Of a stretch of DNA of 64,000 nt, positions 8,905-18,188 are shown one piece after another. Numbering within the stretch: position 1 is the first letter of the stretch; the number at the start of each line of letters is the position of its first letter. The notes beneath the pieces were generated by a model, which was not told the origin of the DNA, ran no database searches, and worked only from the letters and a program-made list of their open reading frames with translations. Made by a program: the position numbers and the translations under genes. The stretch is from Lentisphaerales bacterium (GTDB taxonomy: Bacteria; Verrucomicrobiota; Lentisphaeria; Lentisphaerales; Lentisphaeraceae), in assembly GCA_022446985.1 (NCBI GenBank), contig JAKVBD010000013.1, forward strand, positions 1-64,000, given 5' to 3'.

Positions 8905-10974
8905 GTGAGCGCAGAGAATTATAAAGAGGATTTAGATGATGGTTTCATGGACGGTTTGCTCCATGAATTCATAGACAGTTCTTTGGAAAACCTCACTGCA
9001 GCTCAAGAATTATCAAACCTGCTGAAGACTGGTGAATACCATACTGAGACGATCAAAGAGATTTTCCGCATGTTTCACTCACTTAAAGGCAGTTCTGCAA
9101 TTGTTGGTTGTATGCCAGTTCGCAACCTGGCTCACTCTGCCGAATCCCTCTTGGTCAAAATAACCGAAGGCCAAATTCAAATCGACAACGATGTCGCAGA
9201 TAACATCATATCAACTGTAGATCTATTGAATTCTATGATTGAAGATTTTGGGAATTCATCAAAAATCGGTCCCGAACTCATTAATCGTTCAAACACACTT
9301 ATTAATCAAATAGACGATATACTCGAACTTGACCCAACAAACCGCTTACAGCACATGCTTTTTGACGAAGGCCTCCTGAATGACCTTCGGGAAAGTATAG
9401 GTAATGACCGGCGTGAGGATTCCATCAAAAAACTCGACCGTATAACAGCTATTATAAAAAATACAGTGAGCCCTTCAGAAAGTGCTTCTTTTGCAGAAAA
9501 CACCAGTGTTTTTGATGAATTGGCTGAGGTTGAGGACGATACTGATTTTCCTGAACCTCTCTACCATAAAGCTATAGAATCATTAAAAGCCTACTTACAA
9601 AGCAACGGCAACCGGCATATCCAAAGTGCTACTAGCGGACTATTAGAGAAAATTGAAAATATCTTTGAATGGTCCGGCCCTTCTGAATTTCTGGCTGAAG
9701 TGATTGTTGATGGCCATAAAGACATTCAAAAACTAATCAAAAATACCTCTGAAAACTCTAAACAAAGCTCCAAAGAGGCTGCCATGCATAAAACCATGCG
9801 TGTGCCGGAGACCTCATTGGATGAGTTCATACAATTAATTGGGGACTTAATTATTGTCAGAGAAATGATCGACGACTCTCGTAAAAGAATTGATACTCAA
9901 CTAACCGACGTACAGTTAGCCTCAGAGTTTAAGCGCCATGTTGACAGCTTTACCATTACTCTTTCCAAACTGGAAAATAGCGCTATGACGATTCGAAAGC
10001 AATCTGTCAAAATGCTTCTCAATAAACTATCAAGACTGGCAAGAGAAATTGCAGCCAAAGTCGAAAAATCAATCAACATAGACCTGATTGGCAGTGATAC
10101 GCTAATTGATAAAAGCCTTATAGAGCTTCTAGAAGCTCCATTGATCCACATTATAACTAATGCCGTAGACCATGGACTCGAAAAAGAAGATGAAAGAGCT
10201 TCTTCAGGGAAAGAGAGTAAAGGCAACATCACTATAAAAGTAGTCGAAGACGATGAAAGTATTTTCATAGATATCAGTGATGATGGCCTTGGTATGAATT
10301 TTGAAAAACTCAGGGAAAAAGGCAAAAAAATAGGAGTTGCCACTGACCTAAGCAGTAATGAAGAACTATTAAAAATCATTTTTCTACCTGGCTTTTCGAC
10401 GGCTTCTGAAGTTACAGACATCTCAGGAAGAGGTGTTGGAATGGATGTTGTTAAAAAAGAACTCGAAAAAGCCGGCGGGACTATAAATATACAAAGCGAA
10501 GAAGGAAAAGGCACTACCTTCACTTTAAAGATGCCTAAAAGCATTACAACTCAAATTATCCAGGGCTTTGTATTAGAAGTTGCAGGAGAAACCTTCATTA
10601 TCCCTGTTAAAAATGTCCGGGAATCTTTCCACCCTTCGAAAGCTAAAACCGTACGTATGTACGATAAATTTGACTGTCTTGAGACTCGAGGTGAAGTCAT
10701 GCCAATAGTCAAAATTTCAGAGTACCTCTATGGAGAGCATATAAAAAGTTACGAAGAGATTTTTATTATCGTTGAAGAAGCTGGTCGTAACTATGCACTG
10801 TTAGCCGACCGGGTTGTTGGTATACAACAAGTTGTTCTCAAGGAACTAAAGGGCCTTAAAATGTTAAAACAAGTATTCTCTGGAGCCGCACTAATGGGTA
10901 ATGGCAATGTTGCTCTAGTGCTTGATCTTGCCAATTTCTTAGAAACATCTGTCGAATCAGTCAATAGGAGTTAA
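8905..10974 (+). CDS. cheA: Second CheA-type histidine kinase
   Basis: CheA homologue divergent from the first. The GTG at 8905 is preferred because GGAGGG at 8895-8900 lies at proper spacing; a TTG four codons upstream sits within that ribosome-binding site. The product of 689 residues has one HPt (His58 in FHSLKGSSAIVG), a poorly conserved middle section (about 110-290), the dimerisation segment starting MRVPETSLDEFIQLIGDLI, the ATPase (NAVDHGLEKEDERASSGK, DDGLGM, GFSTASEVTDISGRGVGMD) and a C-terminal CheW-like domain ending near the stop. It lacks the second HPt and the receiver of its neighbour. It is followed five bases later by the CheD-receiver gene. Two CheA proteins could form heterodimers or separate phosphorelay inputs; which applies cannot be read from sequence. 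Confidence 0.93.
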   Translation: MSAENYKEDLDDGFMDGLLHEFIDSSLENLTAAQELSNLLKTGEYHTETIKEIFRMFHSLKGSSAIVGCMPVRNLAHSAESLLVKITEGQIQIDNDVADNIISTVDLLNSMIEDFGNSSKIGPELINRSNTLINQIDDILELDPTNRLQHMLFDEGLLNDLRESIGNDRREDSIKKLDRITAIIKNTVSPSESASFAENTSVFDELAEVEDDTDFPEPLYHKAIESLKAYLQSNGNRHIQSATSGLLEKIENIFEWSGPSEFLAEVIVDGHKDIQKLIKNTSENSKQSSKEAAMHKTMRVPETSLDEFIQLIGDLIIVREMIDDSRKRIDTQLTDVQLASEFKRHVDSFTITLSKLENSAMTIRKQSVKMLLNKLSRLAREIAAKVEKSINIDLIGSDTLIDKSLIELLEAPLIHIITNAVDHGLEKEDERASSGKESKGNITIKVVEDDESIFIDISDDGLGMNFEKLREKGKKIGVATDLSSNEELLKIIFLPGFSTASEVTDISGRGVGMDVVKKELEKAGGTINIQSEEGKGTTFTLKMPKSITTQIIQGFVLEVAGETFIIPVKNVRESFHPSKAKTVRMYDKFDCLETRGEVMPIVKISEYLYGEHIKSYEEIFIIVEEAGRNYALLADRVVGIQQVVLKELKGLKMLKQVFSGAALMGNGNVALVLDLANFLETSVESVNRS

Positions 10975-10979
10975 ACACC

Positions 10980-11900
10980 ATGGAAAAAAAGTTTTTACTA
11001 CCAGGAGAATTCCACGTCACGAGAAAACCTATGCAGCTCGTCACAGTTTTAGGCTCTTGTGTTTCTGTTTGCCTTTATAATAGAACTAATGGCCTTGCCG
11101 GCATGAACCATTTTGTCTTTCCTGAAGGTAATAATATTGATAAGTTAAATCGCGGTCGCTACGGAAATACAGCCAACAATCTCATCGCCCAATCTCTTTT
11201 TGCTGTCGATGCCGAACGTAGTCACTACATTGCAAAAATCTTTGGGGGATCCAACCCTTTACAGTCAGATGTTGGCGGTGATACTAAAATAGGTGTTAGA
11301 AATATTCAAGCTGCCGAAACCTTCCTGTCCCGGATAGGGGTTCCCCTACGGGAAAAAATTGTTGGCAGTAAAAAATGTTACAGAATTTATTTTGACACCA
11401 GCACAGGAAATGTAAAAGTCGAAGAAATAGCCAGAGCAGGAGATCAGGAATCGAAACTGAAACAAGACATTTCTCTTGGAAAAGCAAAAAATAAACGGGT
11501 TCTAGTTGTCGATGACTCATCTCTAGTGCGAAAAGTTCTCACAAATACTATAAACAGTATTACCGGTTACGAAGTTTGTGGTCAAGCAGCTAATGCATTT
11601 GAAGCTCGAGACATTCTGGTTAACCTGAATCCGGATATAATGACACTTGATATAATTATGCCAAAATTAGATGGTATATCCTTCCTTAAAAAAGTAAATC
11701 AGCACTTTCCCATGCCAGTCATTATTTGCTCAACAATTGCCAAAGAAGGCACTGCAATTCAAAAAGAAGCTTATGACTCTGGAGCTGTGGAAGTTATTGA
11801 TAAAGATACACTGGAACTATATAAGGGTGCAGACACCGTCAAAAAGACTATTTCTCTCAAGTTGGACTCTGCCCTGAAAAAGTTTAATATTCGCATGTAA
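10980..11900 (+). CDS. cheD: CheD glutamine deamidase fused to a receiver domain
   Basis: Residues 1-155 form a complete CheD receptor-deamidase domain: LVTVLGSCVSVCLY with catalytic Cys27, GMNHFVFP with His44, and Thr22 close by, plus a KIFGG segment and NIQAAETFLSRIGVPL. Residues 172-300 form a CheB/CheY-like receiver: VLVVDDSSLVRKVL, Asp224 in TLDIIMPKLDG, and Lys275. CheD normally stands alone at about 160 residues and is regulated by binding CheC or CheY-P. Here a receiver in the same chain would put deamidation under direct phosphorylation control by one of the two CheA kinases. That is inference; the domain content is clear. Confidence 0.95.
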   Translation: MEKKFLLPGEFHVTRKPMQLVTVLGSCVSVCLYNRTNGLAGMNHFVFPEGNNIDKLNRGRYGNTANNLIAQSLFAVDAERSHYIAKIFGGSNPLQSDVGGDTKIGVRNIQAAETFLSRIGVPLREKIVGSKKCYRIYFDTSTGNVKVEEIARAGDQESKLKQDISLGKAKNKRVLVVDDSSLVRKVLTNTINSITGYEVCGQAANAFEARDILVNLNPDIMTLDIIMPKLDGISFLKKVNQHFPMPVIICSTIAKEGTAIQKEAYDSGAVEVIDKDTLELYKGADTVKKTISLKLDSALKKFNIRM

Positions 11901-12075
11901 CAGATGACTTTACAAAGTTGAATTCACTTCCTAAAATGCTATGTCTATGTGACGTTCGCGGAAGCAGCATTTATCTTTTATTAACAAATAGGTTTTTTCT
12001 TACGGGAGAGACTGTGATCTTGCTGGATTTCTAGTAAACGTTTTACACTAAATTTACTGATAACCGGAGCCTACA

Positions 12076-12501
12076 TTGAAACCAGTTTTTGCGTTTTGCG
12101 CAATACTTTGTTTTGTTTCTTTTGCAAATGCCTTTTTTCAGGGCGATAAAATCAAGACTCTGCAAAAAATGAGCGAAGAAAAAGCCGCTCTTAAGCTTGT
12201 CAGTTATACAGACTCTCAAACATTTGAATCTCATGAAGTGCAAAGCTATTTGGACCTTCTTAAAAATTCAGAAATTATGAAGGCCACAGAGCAAAAGATT
12301 TATATCAGAGACTTTGCTATAAAAGCACTGGAAGAAATCACCAAGATCAAAGCGACGGAAAACAGTCCGATAAAAGCAATTTTATCTTGCGCCAAAAATA
12401 ACAAAATATACCGCTATCACATAGCAGAGCTAAGTACTCAAGGCCGGCAGCTCTATCAAGAAAAAATCAATTATTGGCTTTTGGAAAGGATTCCTCATTG
12501 A
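12076..12501 (+). CDS. Small secreted protein of unknown function
   Basis: 141 residues starting with a TTG at 12076 supported by GGAG at 12066-12069. The N-terminus is a clear signal peptide (KPVFAFCAILCFVSFANA, cleavage after ANA), and the mature part is charged and mostly helical with Lys/Glu-rich stretches and a single Cys. No family recognised. Its last 7 bases overlap the 3' end of the convergent rhodanese gene. The 175 bases upstream (11901-12075) hold no gene I can identify. Confidence 0.7.
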   Translation: MKPVFAFCAILCFVSFANAFFQGDKIKTLQKMSEEKAALKLVSYTDSQTFESHEVQSYLDLLKNSEIMKATEQKIYIRDFAIKALEEITKIKATENSPIKAILSCAKNNKIYRYHIAELSTQGRQLYQEKINYWLLERIPH

Positions 12502-12878
12502 TCTGGAGTCACTACCTCTAAACCAGCCTCTTTCCAACCGCGGAAGCCGCCATCCATCGATAAAACATTTTTGTACCCCATCTTTTGTAGATTATCTGCA
12601 GCAAGTGCTGAACGGAAACCTCCTCCACAGTAAAGAACCAACTCTTGATTTTGATCCGGAAGTTCCTTTTCAACATCTCTTTCTATGACTCCCTTCCCCA
12701 AATGAATTGCATCTGGTATATGGCCGGCCTGCCATTCTCTATCTTCTCGGACATCAATCAAAGTAAAGCTACGATCTCCGCTGTATAAGCGTTTTTCGAT
12801 CATTGCCACATCAGTTTCCTGAATACGGCTTTTGGCATCATTTACAATATTTAAAAAACCAGCAGCATGTTTCTTCAT
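12495..12878 (-). CDS. Rhodanese-like domain protein
   Basis: Single-domain rhodanese (sulfurtransferase) of 127 residues without signal peptide, so cytoplasmic. Visible motifs are FTLIDVREDREWQAGHIPDAIHLGKG in pieces across residues 38-62, and the active-site loop YCGGGFRSALAA with the catalytic Cys at about residue 84. The loop ends in an extra Gly run (CGGGFRS) as in many small bacterial rhodaneses. The true sulfur donor and acceptor are unknown. It is monocistronic and convergent with the secreted-protein gene. Confidence 0.93.
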   Translation of the reverse strand: MKKHAAGFLNIVNDAKSRIQETDVAMIEKRLYSGDRSFTLIDVREDREWQAGHIPDAIHLGKGVIERDVEKELPDQNQELVLYCGGGFRSALAADNLQKMGYKNVLSMDGGFRGWKEAGLEVVTPDQ

Positions 12879-13051
12879 AAAACTTTCCTTAATCTTTTAT
12901 TACATGACTATAAATCCCCCCCTTTAACAGGACAAGATTACCTCCAAATTCAAAACTTATTTAAACAAAAATGTTAAACTTCATGCGTTCTGACATAGAT
13001 CACATGATTTCATGAATGGACTTTTAAAATATTTTGGAGTACAATCAAATT

Positions 13052-15370
13052 ATGGGTTATGTCACAAGTTACTTTAACTGGTTACAAAAAGATTGTCCGA
13101 CTGGAGAAGTAGAAAAATACCCCCAGCTGGATGATCACGGCCAAACGACCCTTGAAGGGGTTTATGTTTCCGGTGACCTCACCGGAATCCCCTTACTGAC
13201 TATGGCTGCCAATAGTGGTGCCCAATTAGTCAGAAAATTTAGTTACGATGGAGTATTTGAAGATAAATCTGACGACTACGACATTATTATTATCGGTGGA
13301 GGACCTGCCGGTATATCTGCAGCGGTTGAGTGCCAAAAGCGCAAGCTCAACTATCTCGTCGTCGAAGGAAGCCGTCTCTTCAATACAATTGAAAACTTCC
13401 CTAAAGCCAAGTCTATCATCGCTACTCCAACTAACGACAAATATATTTCTGAACTTAAAATCACCGATGGTGTTAAAGAAAGCCTTCTTGAAGATCTCAA
13501 GTCTTCAATTCACAAGAAAAACCTCAATATTAAAACCGGATTAAGAGTTGAGCAGATATCGAGAAAAAATGGTTTACTTGAAGTTAAAACAAAAGATGAA
13601 TTGTTTATTGGCAAAAGAGTCATACTTGCCATTGGTAAAAGCGGCGACGCCCGCAAGCTCAAAGTCCCCGGAGAAGAACTTGGTAAGGTTAAAAACAGGC
13701 TTTTTGATCCCGCAGATCACTACAATCAGAACATCCTTGTTGTTGGAGGAGGAGATAATGCACTAGAGACTGCGAATGCTTTAGCTGCACAAGGAAACAC
13801 TGTCACTATTTCTTATAGAAAAGCGGCCTTTTCGAGGCCAAAACAAGAAAACATGGAGGAAGTGAGAAAATGGCAAAAAGACGGCAAAATAACCATCGTC
13901 TACAAATCAGAAGTCAAAGAAATTCGCGACAAAAGCGTCTGGTTGACCACCGTGGAGGGCGAGAAGGAAGTCGTTAACGACGCCGTTTACGTTATGATTG
14001 GCCGGGAACTTCCTATTCAGTTCCTAGGACGTTCGGGCATTAAAATGGAAGGGGAGAAATCCTCTTCCTGGTATGTCTTTCTCACCGCAATGATCAGCTT
14101 TTTCACTATGCTCTACTTCGGTAAAAAGGGTGTTGGTTTGGAAGGTGGCAACTTTACTGAGATGACTCAAAACTTTATCAATCTACCTTTAACTCGCACT
14201 GAAGAAATCAAGGGTATGAAATACCTCTATAACCTTGTCGGCTGGCTCGGTGCTGTAGTTTTTATTTTCAGTGGTATTACGGCATTATTTTACATGCTCA
14301 AAGAAAAGAAAAAGTACTTTTCTCCAGGCTGGCCTCTGGTCAAATACGGCTACCTCATATTATCCGCCCTACTCTTTTCCGCCGTGTATTTTATAGGTGT
14401 AACTAAAACCGGTAGCACCGGCAGTATGGGTTATTGGTATTCTCTCTTATACTGCACAACCATGGCACTGTTTGGTTACAGAAGAATCCAAACCAAGAAA
14501 ACTAAATACATAAAGTATCAAGTTTACACTTTAGTTTTCATACAAGTCTTCTTTCTCTTTTTACTCCCCAACCACCTATACGGCAGCCTGGTTTCTGCAC
14601 TGGGTGAAGACAGCTGGTTCATTCAAAATGTTCTTCCTGAAGCCTGGTACTCCTACGGTCTTATTCTTTTCTGGCCTTTAAATATGGGAGTATTTGGAGC
14701 AAACACTTTTTGGACAATATTCCCTTTCATTCAGAGCGGATTGATACTGTTCTTACTCATCAAGTACTACGGTAAAGGTGTTTACTGTGGCTGGATCTGC
14801 TCATGTGGAGGTATGGCTGAAACATTTGGTGATGAATACAGAAACCTGGCACCTCATGGTCCAAAAGCCAAAAATTTTGAGAATATTGGCCAATACATCC
14901 TCGCTTTTGCAATGATTACTACTTCTATGAAAGTTGGAGGTATAAGTGGCGGCTGGATCAGCGCCCTGCTCTATGAGGTGCTAATCGACGTTTTCTTTGC
15001 CGGTGTTCTTGGGCTCGGCGTTTATTTCTTTCTAGGCGGCCGTATTTGGTGTCGCTACGGTTGTCCTCTAGCGGCACTCATGCATATTTATACTCGTTTT
15101 TCAAAGTACCGCATTTTTTCTGAAAAGAAAAAATGCATATCCTGTAACATCTGTACTAAAGTCTGCCATATGGGTATCGATGTCATGAACTACGCCAATA
15201 AGGGCATTCCCATGAACGATGCAGAGTGCGTACGCTGTTCCGCTTGTGTTCAAAGCTGCCCAATGGATGTTCTCGCCTTTGGTGAAGTCGAAGTATCGGA
15301 CCCGAACAATAACTCAAGAAAACAAATACCCGATAAAGGGAAAAACAATTGGCAATCTGGCCTTAAGTAG
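13052..15370 (+). CDS. Membrane flavin / 4Fe-4S oxidoreductase (thioredoxin-reductase-like module fused to NapH/NosR-like domain)
   Basis: Start ATG at 13052; a TTG at 13034 lies inside the likely ribosome-binding site TTGGAG. In the 772-residue product the order is: a short segment with GVYVSGDLTGIPLL (residues about 36-50), the kind of FAD-contacting GD motif normally found at the C-terminus of thioredoxin-reductase-like enzymes; the FAD Rossmann motif IIIIGGGPAGISAA (78-91); a second NAD(P) Rossmann VVGGGDNALETANAL; about seven membrane helices; Cys pairs CGWICSCGG and CRYGCPL typical of NapH/NosR; and two 4Fe-4S clusters, CISCNICTKVC and CVRCSACVQSCP. It probably passes electrons from NAD(P)H to a membrane or periplasmic acceptor. 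The following DUF547 gene begins 9 bases later. Confidence 0.88.
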   Translation: MGYVTSYFNWLQKDCPTGEVEKYPQLDDHGQTTLEGVYVSGDLTGIPLLTMAANSGAQLVRKFSYDGVFEDKSDDYDIIIIGGGPAGISAAVECQKRKLNYLVVEGSRLFNTIENFPKAKSIIATPTNDKYISELKITDGVKESLLEDLKSSIHKKNLNIKTGLRVEQISRKNGLLEVKTKDELFIGKRVILAIGKSGDARKLKVPGEELGKVKNRLFDPADHYNQNILVVGGGDNALETANALAAQGNTVTISYRKAAFSRPKQENMEEVRKWQKDGKITIVYKSEVKEIRDKSVWLTTVEGEKEVVNDAVYVMIGRELPIQFLGRSGIKMEGEKSSSWYVFLTAMISFFTMLYFGKKGVGLEGGNFTEMTQNFINLPLTRTEEIKGMKYLYNLVGWLGAVVFIFSGITALFYMLKEKKKYFSPGWPLVKYGYLILSALLFSAVYFIGVTKTGSTGSMGYWYSLLYCTTMALFGYRRIQTKKTKYIKYQVYTLVFIQVFFLFLLPNHLYGSLVSALGEDSWFIQNVLPEAWYSYGLILFWPLNMGVFGANTFWTIFPFIQSGLILFLLIKYYGKGVYCGWICSCGGMAETFGDEYRNLAPHGPKAKNFENIGQYILAFAMITTSMKVGGISGGWISALLYEVLIDVFFAGVLGLGVYFFLGGRIWCRYGCPLAALMHIYTRFSKYRIFSEKKKCISCNICTKVCHMGIDVMNYANKGIPMNDAECVRCSACVQSCPMDVLAFGEVEVSDPNNNSRKQIPDKGKNNWQSGLK

Positions 15371-15379
15371 GAGTCTTTC

Positions 15380-16162
15380 ATGAAAACATACATTTTTCTA
15401 TTTTTAATACTGTTCAGCTCTGCTGCTTTTTCTAACGAAAAAAGTTGGAAAGCCTATTCTGAAATACTCAAGACCGGTACTGTTGAATTGAGGTATTCTG
15501 GGGATTTCGGAGAATTTCAGCATAATGCTTTTGATTATGCCAAGCTTACAAAAAGCCCGTCAGCTAAAAAATTGCTTGAAGAGCAAAAAAAGCTGCTTAC
15601 AAAAACGACACCACCTACAAACCGTTTTGAGAAACTCGCCTTCTGGATCAATGCCTATAATTTCTATACTATAGTCGATGTTGTAAATCATTACCCCATC
15701 AAATCTATGAAAAAAATAGGCTGGAAAAATAAACGGCATGATGTTGGTGGTCAAAAGTACTCTTTAGACGACATCGAGCACAAAATTATACGTCCTATGG
15801 GCGATGCCAGAATACATTTTGCTGTAAATTGTGCATCTGTTTCATGTCCAGGCTTGAAATCCACCCCATTTACAAGCGATGGTATAAGAGTGGAATTAAC
15901 TCATCAAACAAAAGAAGCCTTAAAAAACCCGCTTCACATTCAACCTGATTGGGGCGATGTTGAAGTTACCAAACTCTTCGATTGGTTTGAGGAAGATTTT
16001 GAAGTTAAGTTATATATAAATGCCGAGGGCTTTCTAAAAAAATACGCCCCGGTAAAGTTACAAAGGGAAATTGACGGCTGGCTGGACTACGACTGGAACT
16101 TAAATTCTCCAGAAAATGTCAAAAAAGCCATGTCTAAATTTAAGGTAAAACAGATTAACTGA
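15380..16162 (+). CDS. Secreted DUF547 protein
   Basis: 260 residues with a signal peptide (KTYIFLFLILFSSAAFS). The mature part matches DUF547: FEKLAFWINAYNFYTIVDVV, then YSLDDIEHKIIRP, DARIHFAVNCASVSCPGL and a C-terminal LFDWFEEDFE segment. The two conserved Cys in NCASVSCP and the Asn/His residues look like an active or binding site. The biochemical role of DUF547 is unknown. It is probably co-transcribed with the oxidoreductase 9 bases upstream, which suggests a periplasmic redox partner. Stop overlaps the next start as TGATG. Confidence 0.9.
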   Translation: MKTYIFLFLILFSSAAFSNEKSWKAYSEILKTGTVELRYSGDFGEFQHNAFDYAKLTKSPSAKKLLEEQKKLLTKTTPPTNRFEKLAFWINAYNFYTIVDVVNHYPIKSMKKIGWKNKRHDVGGQKYSLDDIEHKIIRPMGDARIHFAVNCASVSCPGLKSTPFTSDGIRVELTHQTKEALKNPLHIQPDWGDVEVTKLFDWFEEDFEVKLYINAEGFLKKYAPVKLQREIDGWLDYDWNLNSPENVKKAMSKFKVKQIN

Positions 16163-16548
16163 TGGATCTCGCTGAATTTACTAAACGCTTCAAAATCGCG
16201 GCAAGTTTTTGTCGCGATTTTACCAATAAACATATAACAGATGAACTATCGCATAAAGTCTTATTTATTTTCTCTGAGAAATCATCAACTATATGCGCAT
16301 CCGAAGCTATAAATACTCTATATAGACACGATGGAGTCCCAGTTTGGATCAATTTTTATGTGACTTCTTATAACCAAGATTATTCAGTGATAAAAATCAC
16401 TTATAGCGAAGCTTTTAGTACAGATGAAAATCAGTTTTACCACAAACACGAAGGCATACCGCCATTCCACGCCGTTGGCCCAACCATTCCAGAAGGTTGG
16501 AATTCACTTGCAGAAAACGGCCCTTTTGAATTTCAGGCATTTAAGTAA
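16162..16548 (+). CDS. Hypothetical cytoplasmic protein
   Basis: 128 residues with no signal peptide or membrane helix. No family recognised. Start ATG overlaps the DUF547 stop codon (TGATG), indicating translational coupling in the oxidoreductase-DUF547 operon. The N-terminal half contains the segment SFCRDFTNKHITDELSHK; the rest is mixed alpha/beta with a C-terminal aromatic-rich end. Its last 16 bases overlap the 3' end of the convergent cbiB gene, so no terminator separates the two operons. Confidence 0.65.
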   Translation: MDLAEFTKRFKIAASFCRDFTNKHITDELSHKVLFIFSEKSSTICASEAINTLYRHDGVPVWINFYVTSYNQDYSVIKITYSEAFSTDENQFYHKHEGIPPFHAVGPTIPEGWNSLAENGPFEFQAFK

Positions 16549-17546
16549 TTGGCAATATATAATGCTGATGGGAAAATTATAAAAACCACACTAGTGCAAT
16601 ACATAATATTTATAGAGCGATTTATGTGTGCAAAGCCAGTCGTATTCTCGGAATCCCCTAAAGTCTGTTTATTAGATAAAACACCATTATAAGTACTTGG
16701 TCCTCCCAGCTGAATGCCGAGCGCACCAGCGACCGCAGCTTCAGATATACCAGAATTTGGACTTGGATGTTTCTGTCCATCACGACACATAATGCTCCAG
16801 GCCTTAAGCGCACTGCCTTTGCATATTGGAGCGACTAAACATATCAGGAAACCTGTTAATCGTGCAGGAATAAAATTGGCCACATCATCTAAGCGCGCTG
16901 CCACTCTGCCAAACAATATGTAACGTTCATTTTTGTACGCGTACATTGAGTCCATTGTGTTAATTGCTCTATAAAGAGTGGCTCCCAAAGGCCCAAAAAG
17001 TAAAGCATAAAAGAGTGGTGCAGTTACTCCATCGACTGTATTTTCCGCAATACTTTCTATGGTGGCACGCGAAATCTCCGCTTCATCTAGATTCTCTGTA
17101 TCGCGCCCAACAATCATACTTAAATGCTTTCGCGCTTCGGGTAAATCCCCCTTTTCGAGTGGATTCAGTATGCGCTTCGCGTGGTCACTTAAATCCCTTG
17201 GGGCAATGGTCACATAGATGAGCAAAGTAGAAAATAACAGCTGAAAAGGTTTGATGCCATATTTTTCAAAAGCAGAATTCATAAAAATGTGATCAAGCCA
17301 TTCGCCCAAATATAACAGGCTTAGAGTTAATCCGAGAGTCGTTGCCAAGACAAGAAGCACAGCAGTAGCACCAGCCACTATAAGGCATTTCTCAGCGAAA
17401 ATTTTTCGGCAGGCTTTTTCAAATTGCTGAATCAGATAACCAAGGCACCTTACCGGATGCGGATAAAAGCGCGGATCACCGATAAGGGTATCCAGCAAAA
17501 GAGCAAAGCAACAGGGCAAGTAGATCTGGTACAGATAGTGATCCAT
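16533..17546 (-). CDS. cbiB: Adenosylcobinamide-phosphate synthase CbiB/CobD
   Basis: Joins adenosylcobyric acid to aminopropanol phosphate (or a related amino alcohol) in the cytoplasmic membrane. 337 residues with several hydrophobic helices. Family landmarks: LLLDTLIGDPRFYPHPVRCLG at the N-terminus, ISRATIESIAENTVDGVTAP, ALLFGPLGATLYRAINTMDSM, YKNERYILFGRVAARLDDV and PNSGISEAAVAGALGIQLGG. All agree with CbiB. It is the last gene of the riboswitch-led operon and its start directly follows the bluB stop codon. Confidence 0.97.
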   Translation of the reverse strand: MDHYLYQIYLPCCFALLLDTLIGDPRFYPHPVRCLGYLIQQFEKACRKIFAEKCLIVAGATAVLLVLATTLGLTLSLLYLGEWLDHIFMNSAFEKYGIKPFQLLFSTLLIYVTIAPRDLSDHAKRILNPLEKGDLPEARKHLSMIVGRDTENLDEAEISRATIESIAENTVDGVTAPLFYALLFGPLGATLYRAINTMDSMYAYKNERYILFGRVAARLDDVANFIPARLTGFLICLVAPICKGSALKAWSIMCRDGQKHPSPNSGISEAAVAGALGIQLGGPSTYNGVLSNKQTLGDSENTTGFAHINRSINIMYCTSVVFIIFPSALYIANYLNA

Positions 17547-18188
17547 CTAATTCCAATGCTCGTATTTGATCAAATCTTTCAGTTCTAGGCGTTCATTCCA
17601 GCCTTTGGTTTCAAGCTCAGGATTTTCTTTAAATTCATTAACATAACCAAGACACAAATAGGCAATGATTTTATGGTTTTCAGGAATCTTTAAACTTGTT
17701 CTAATTTCTTGCTGATGAACAATACTAACCCAACCCATGCCGACGCCTTCAACTCTTGCAGCAAGCCACATATTTTGAATAGCACAGACTGTACTGTAAA
17801 CATCCATATTTTCCTGCGCAGAACGGCCCAACTGATTACTCGAATCTTTCGTCGTGTCACATGTAACACAGATGTTTAGTGGAGCCTCCATGATACCCTC
17901 AAGCTTTAAATTTTCATAAAGCTCTTTACGTTGGCCGCTAAAAAGCTCAGCTTCAGTTTTATTCGCCTTAAGAAAAGCTTTTTTGACTTTTTGCTTTGTT
18001 TCTGAAGAACTGATCAAGATAAAATTCCAAGGCTGTAAAAAACCAACAGAAGGAGCCTGATGAGCTGCCTGTAAAACTTTTTCTACGACATCCTTTGGGA
18101 TCTCATCCGCTAAAAAGCCTGAACGAACATCTCGTCGGGCAGCAATAAGTTTGTAAAATGTCTCTTTTTCTTGTGGACTAAAGTTCAT
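17547..18188 (-). CDS. bluB: 5,6-dimethylbenzimidazole synthase BluB
   Basis: Flavin-destructase of the nitroreductase fold that turns reduced FMN and O2 into 5,6-dimethylbenzimidazole, the lower ligand of B12. 213 residues; ARRDVRSGFLADEIPKDVV, AAHQAPSVGFLQPWNFILI, NICVTCDTTKD, and GRSAQENMDVYSTVCAIQNMWLAARVEGVGMGWVSI match BluB closely. No other nitroreductase group has this R-R-D-V-R plus APSVG-QPW combination. It overlaps the cytochrome peroxidase gene by 4 bases and abuts cbiB. Its O2 requirement implies aerobic or microaerobic growth. Confidence 0.96.
   Translation of the reverse strand: MNFSPQEKETFYKLIAARRDVRSGFLADEIPKDVVEKVLQAAHQAPSVGFLQPWNFILISSSETKQKVKKAFLKANKTEAELFSGQRKELYENLKLEGIMEAPLNICVTCDTTKDSSNQLGRSAQENMDVYSTVCAIQNMWLAARVEGVGMGWVSIVHQQEIRTSLKIPENHKIIAYLCLGYVNEFKENPELETKGWNERLELKDLIKYEHWN

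Noticed and set aside
9897-10544. Long open frame of 215 codons on the minus strand inside the second cheA
   Set aside because: It lies fully within a well-conserved kinase gene on the other strand, and its Ser/Leu-rich product has no domain character; it is a shadow of the real frame.
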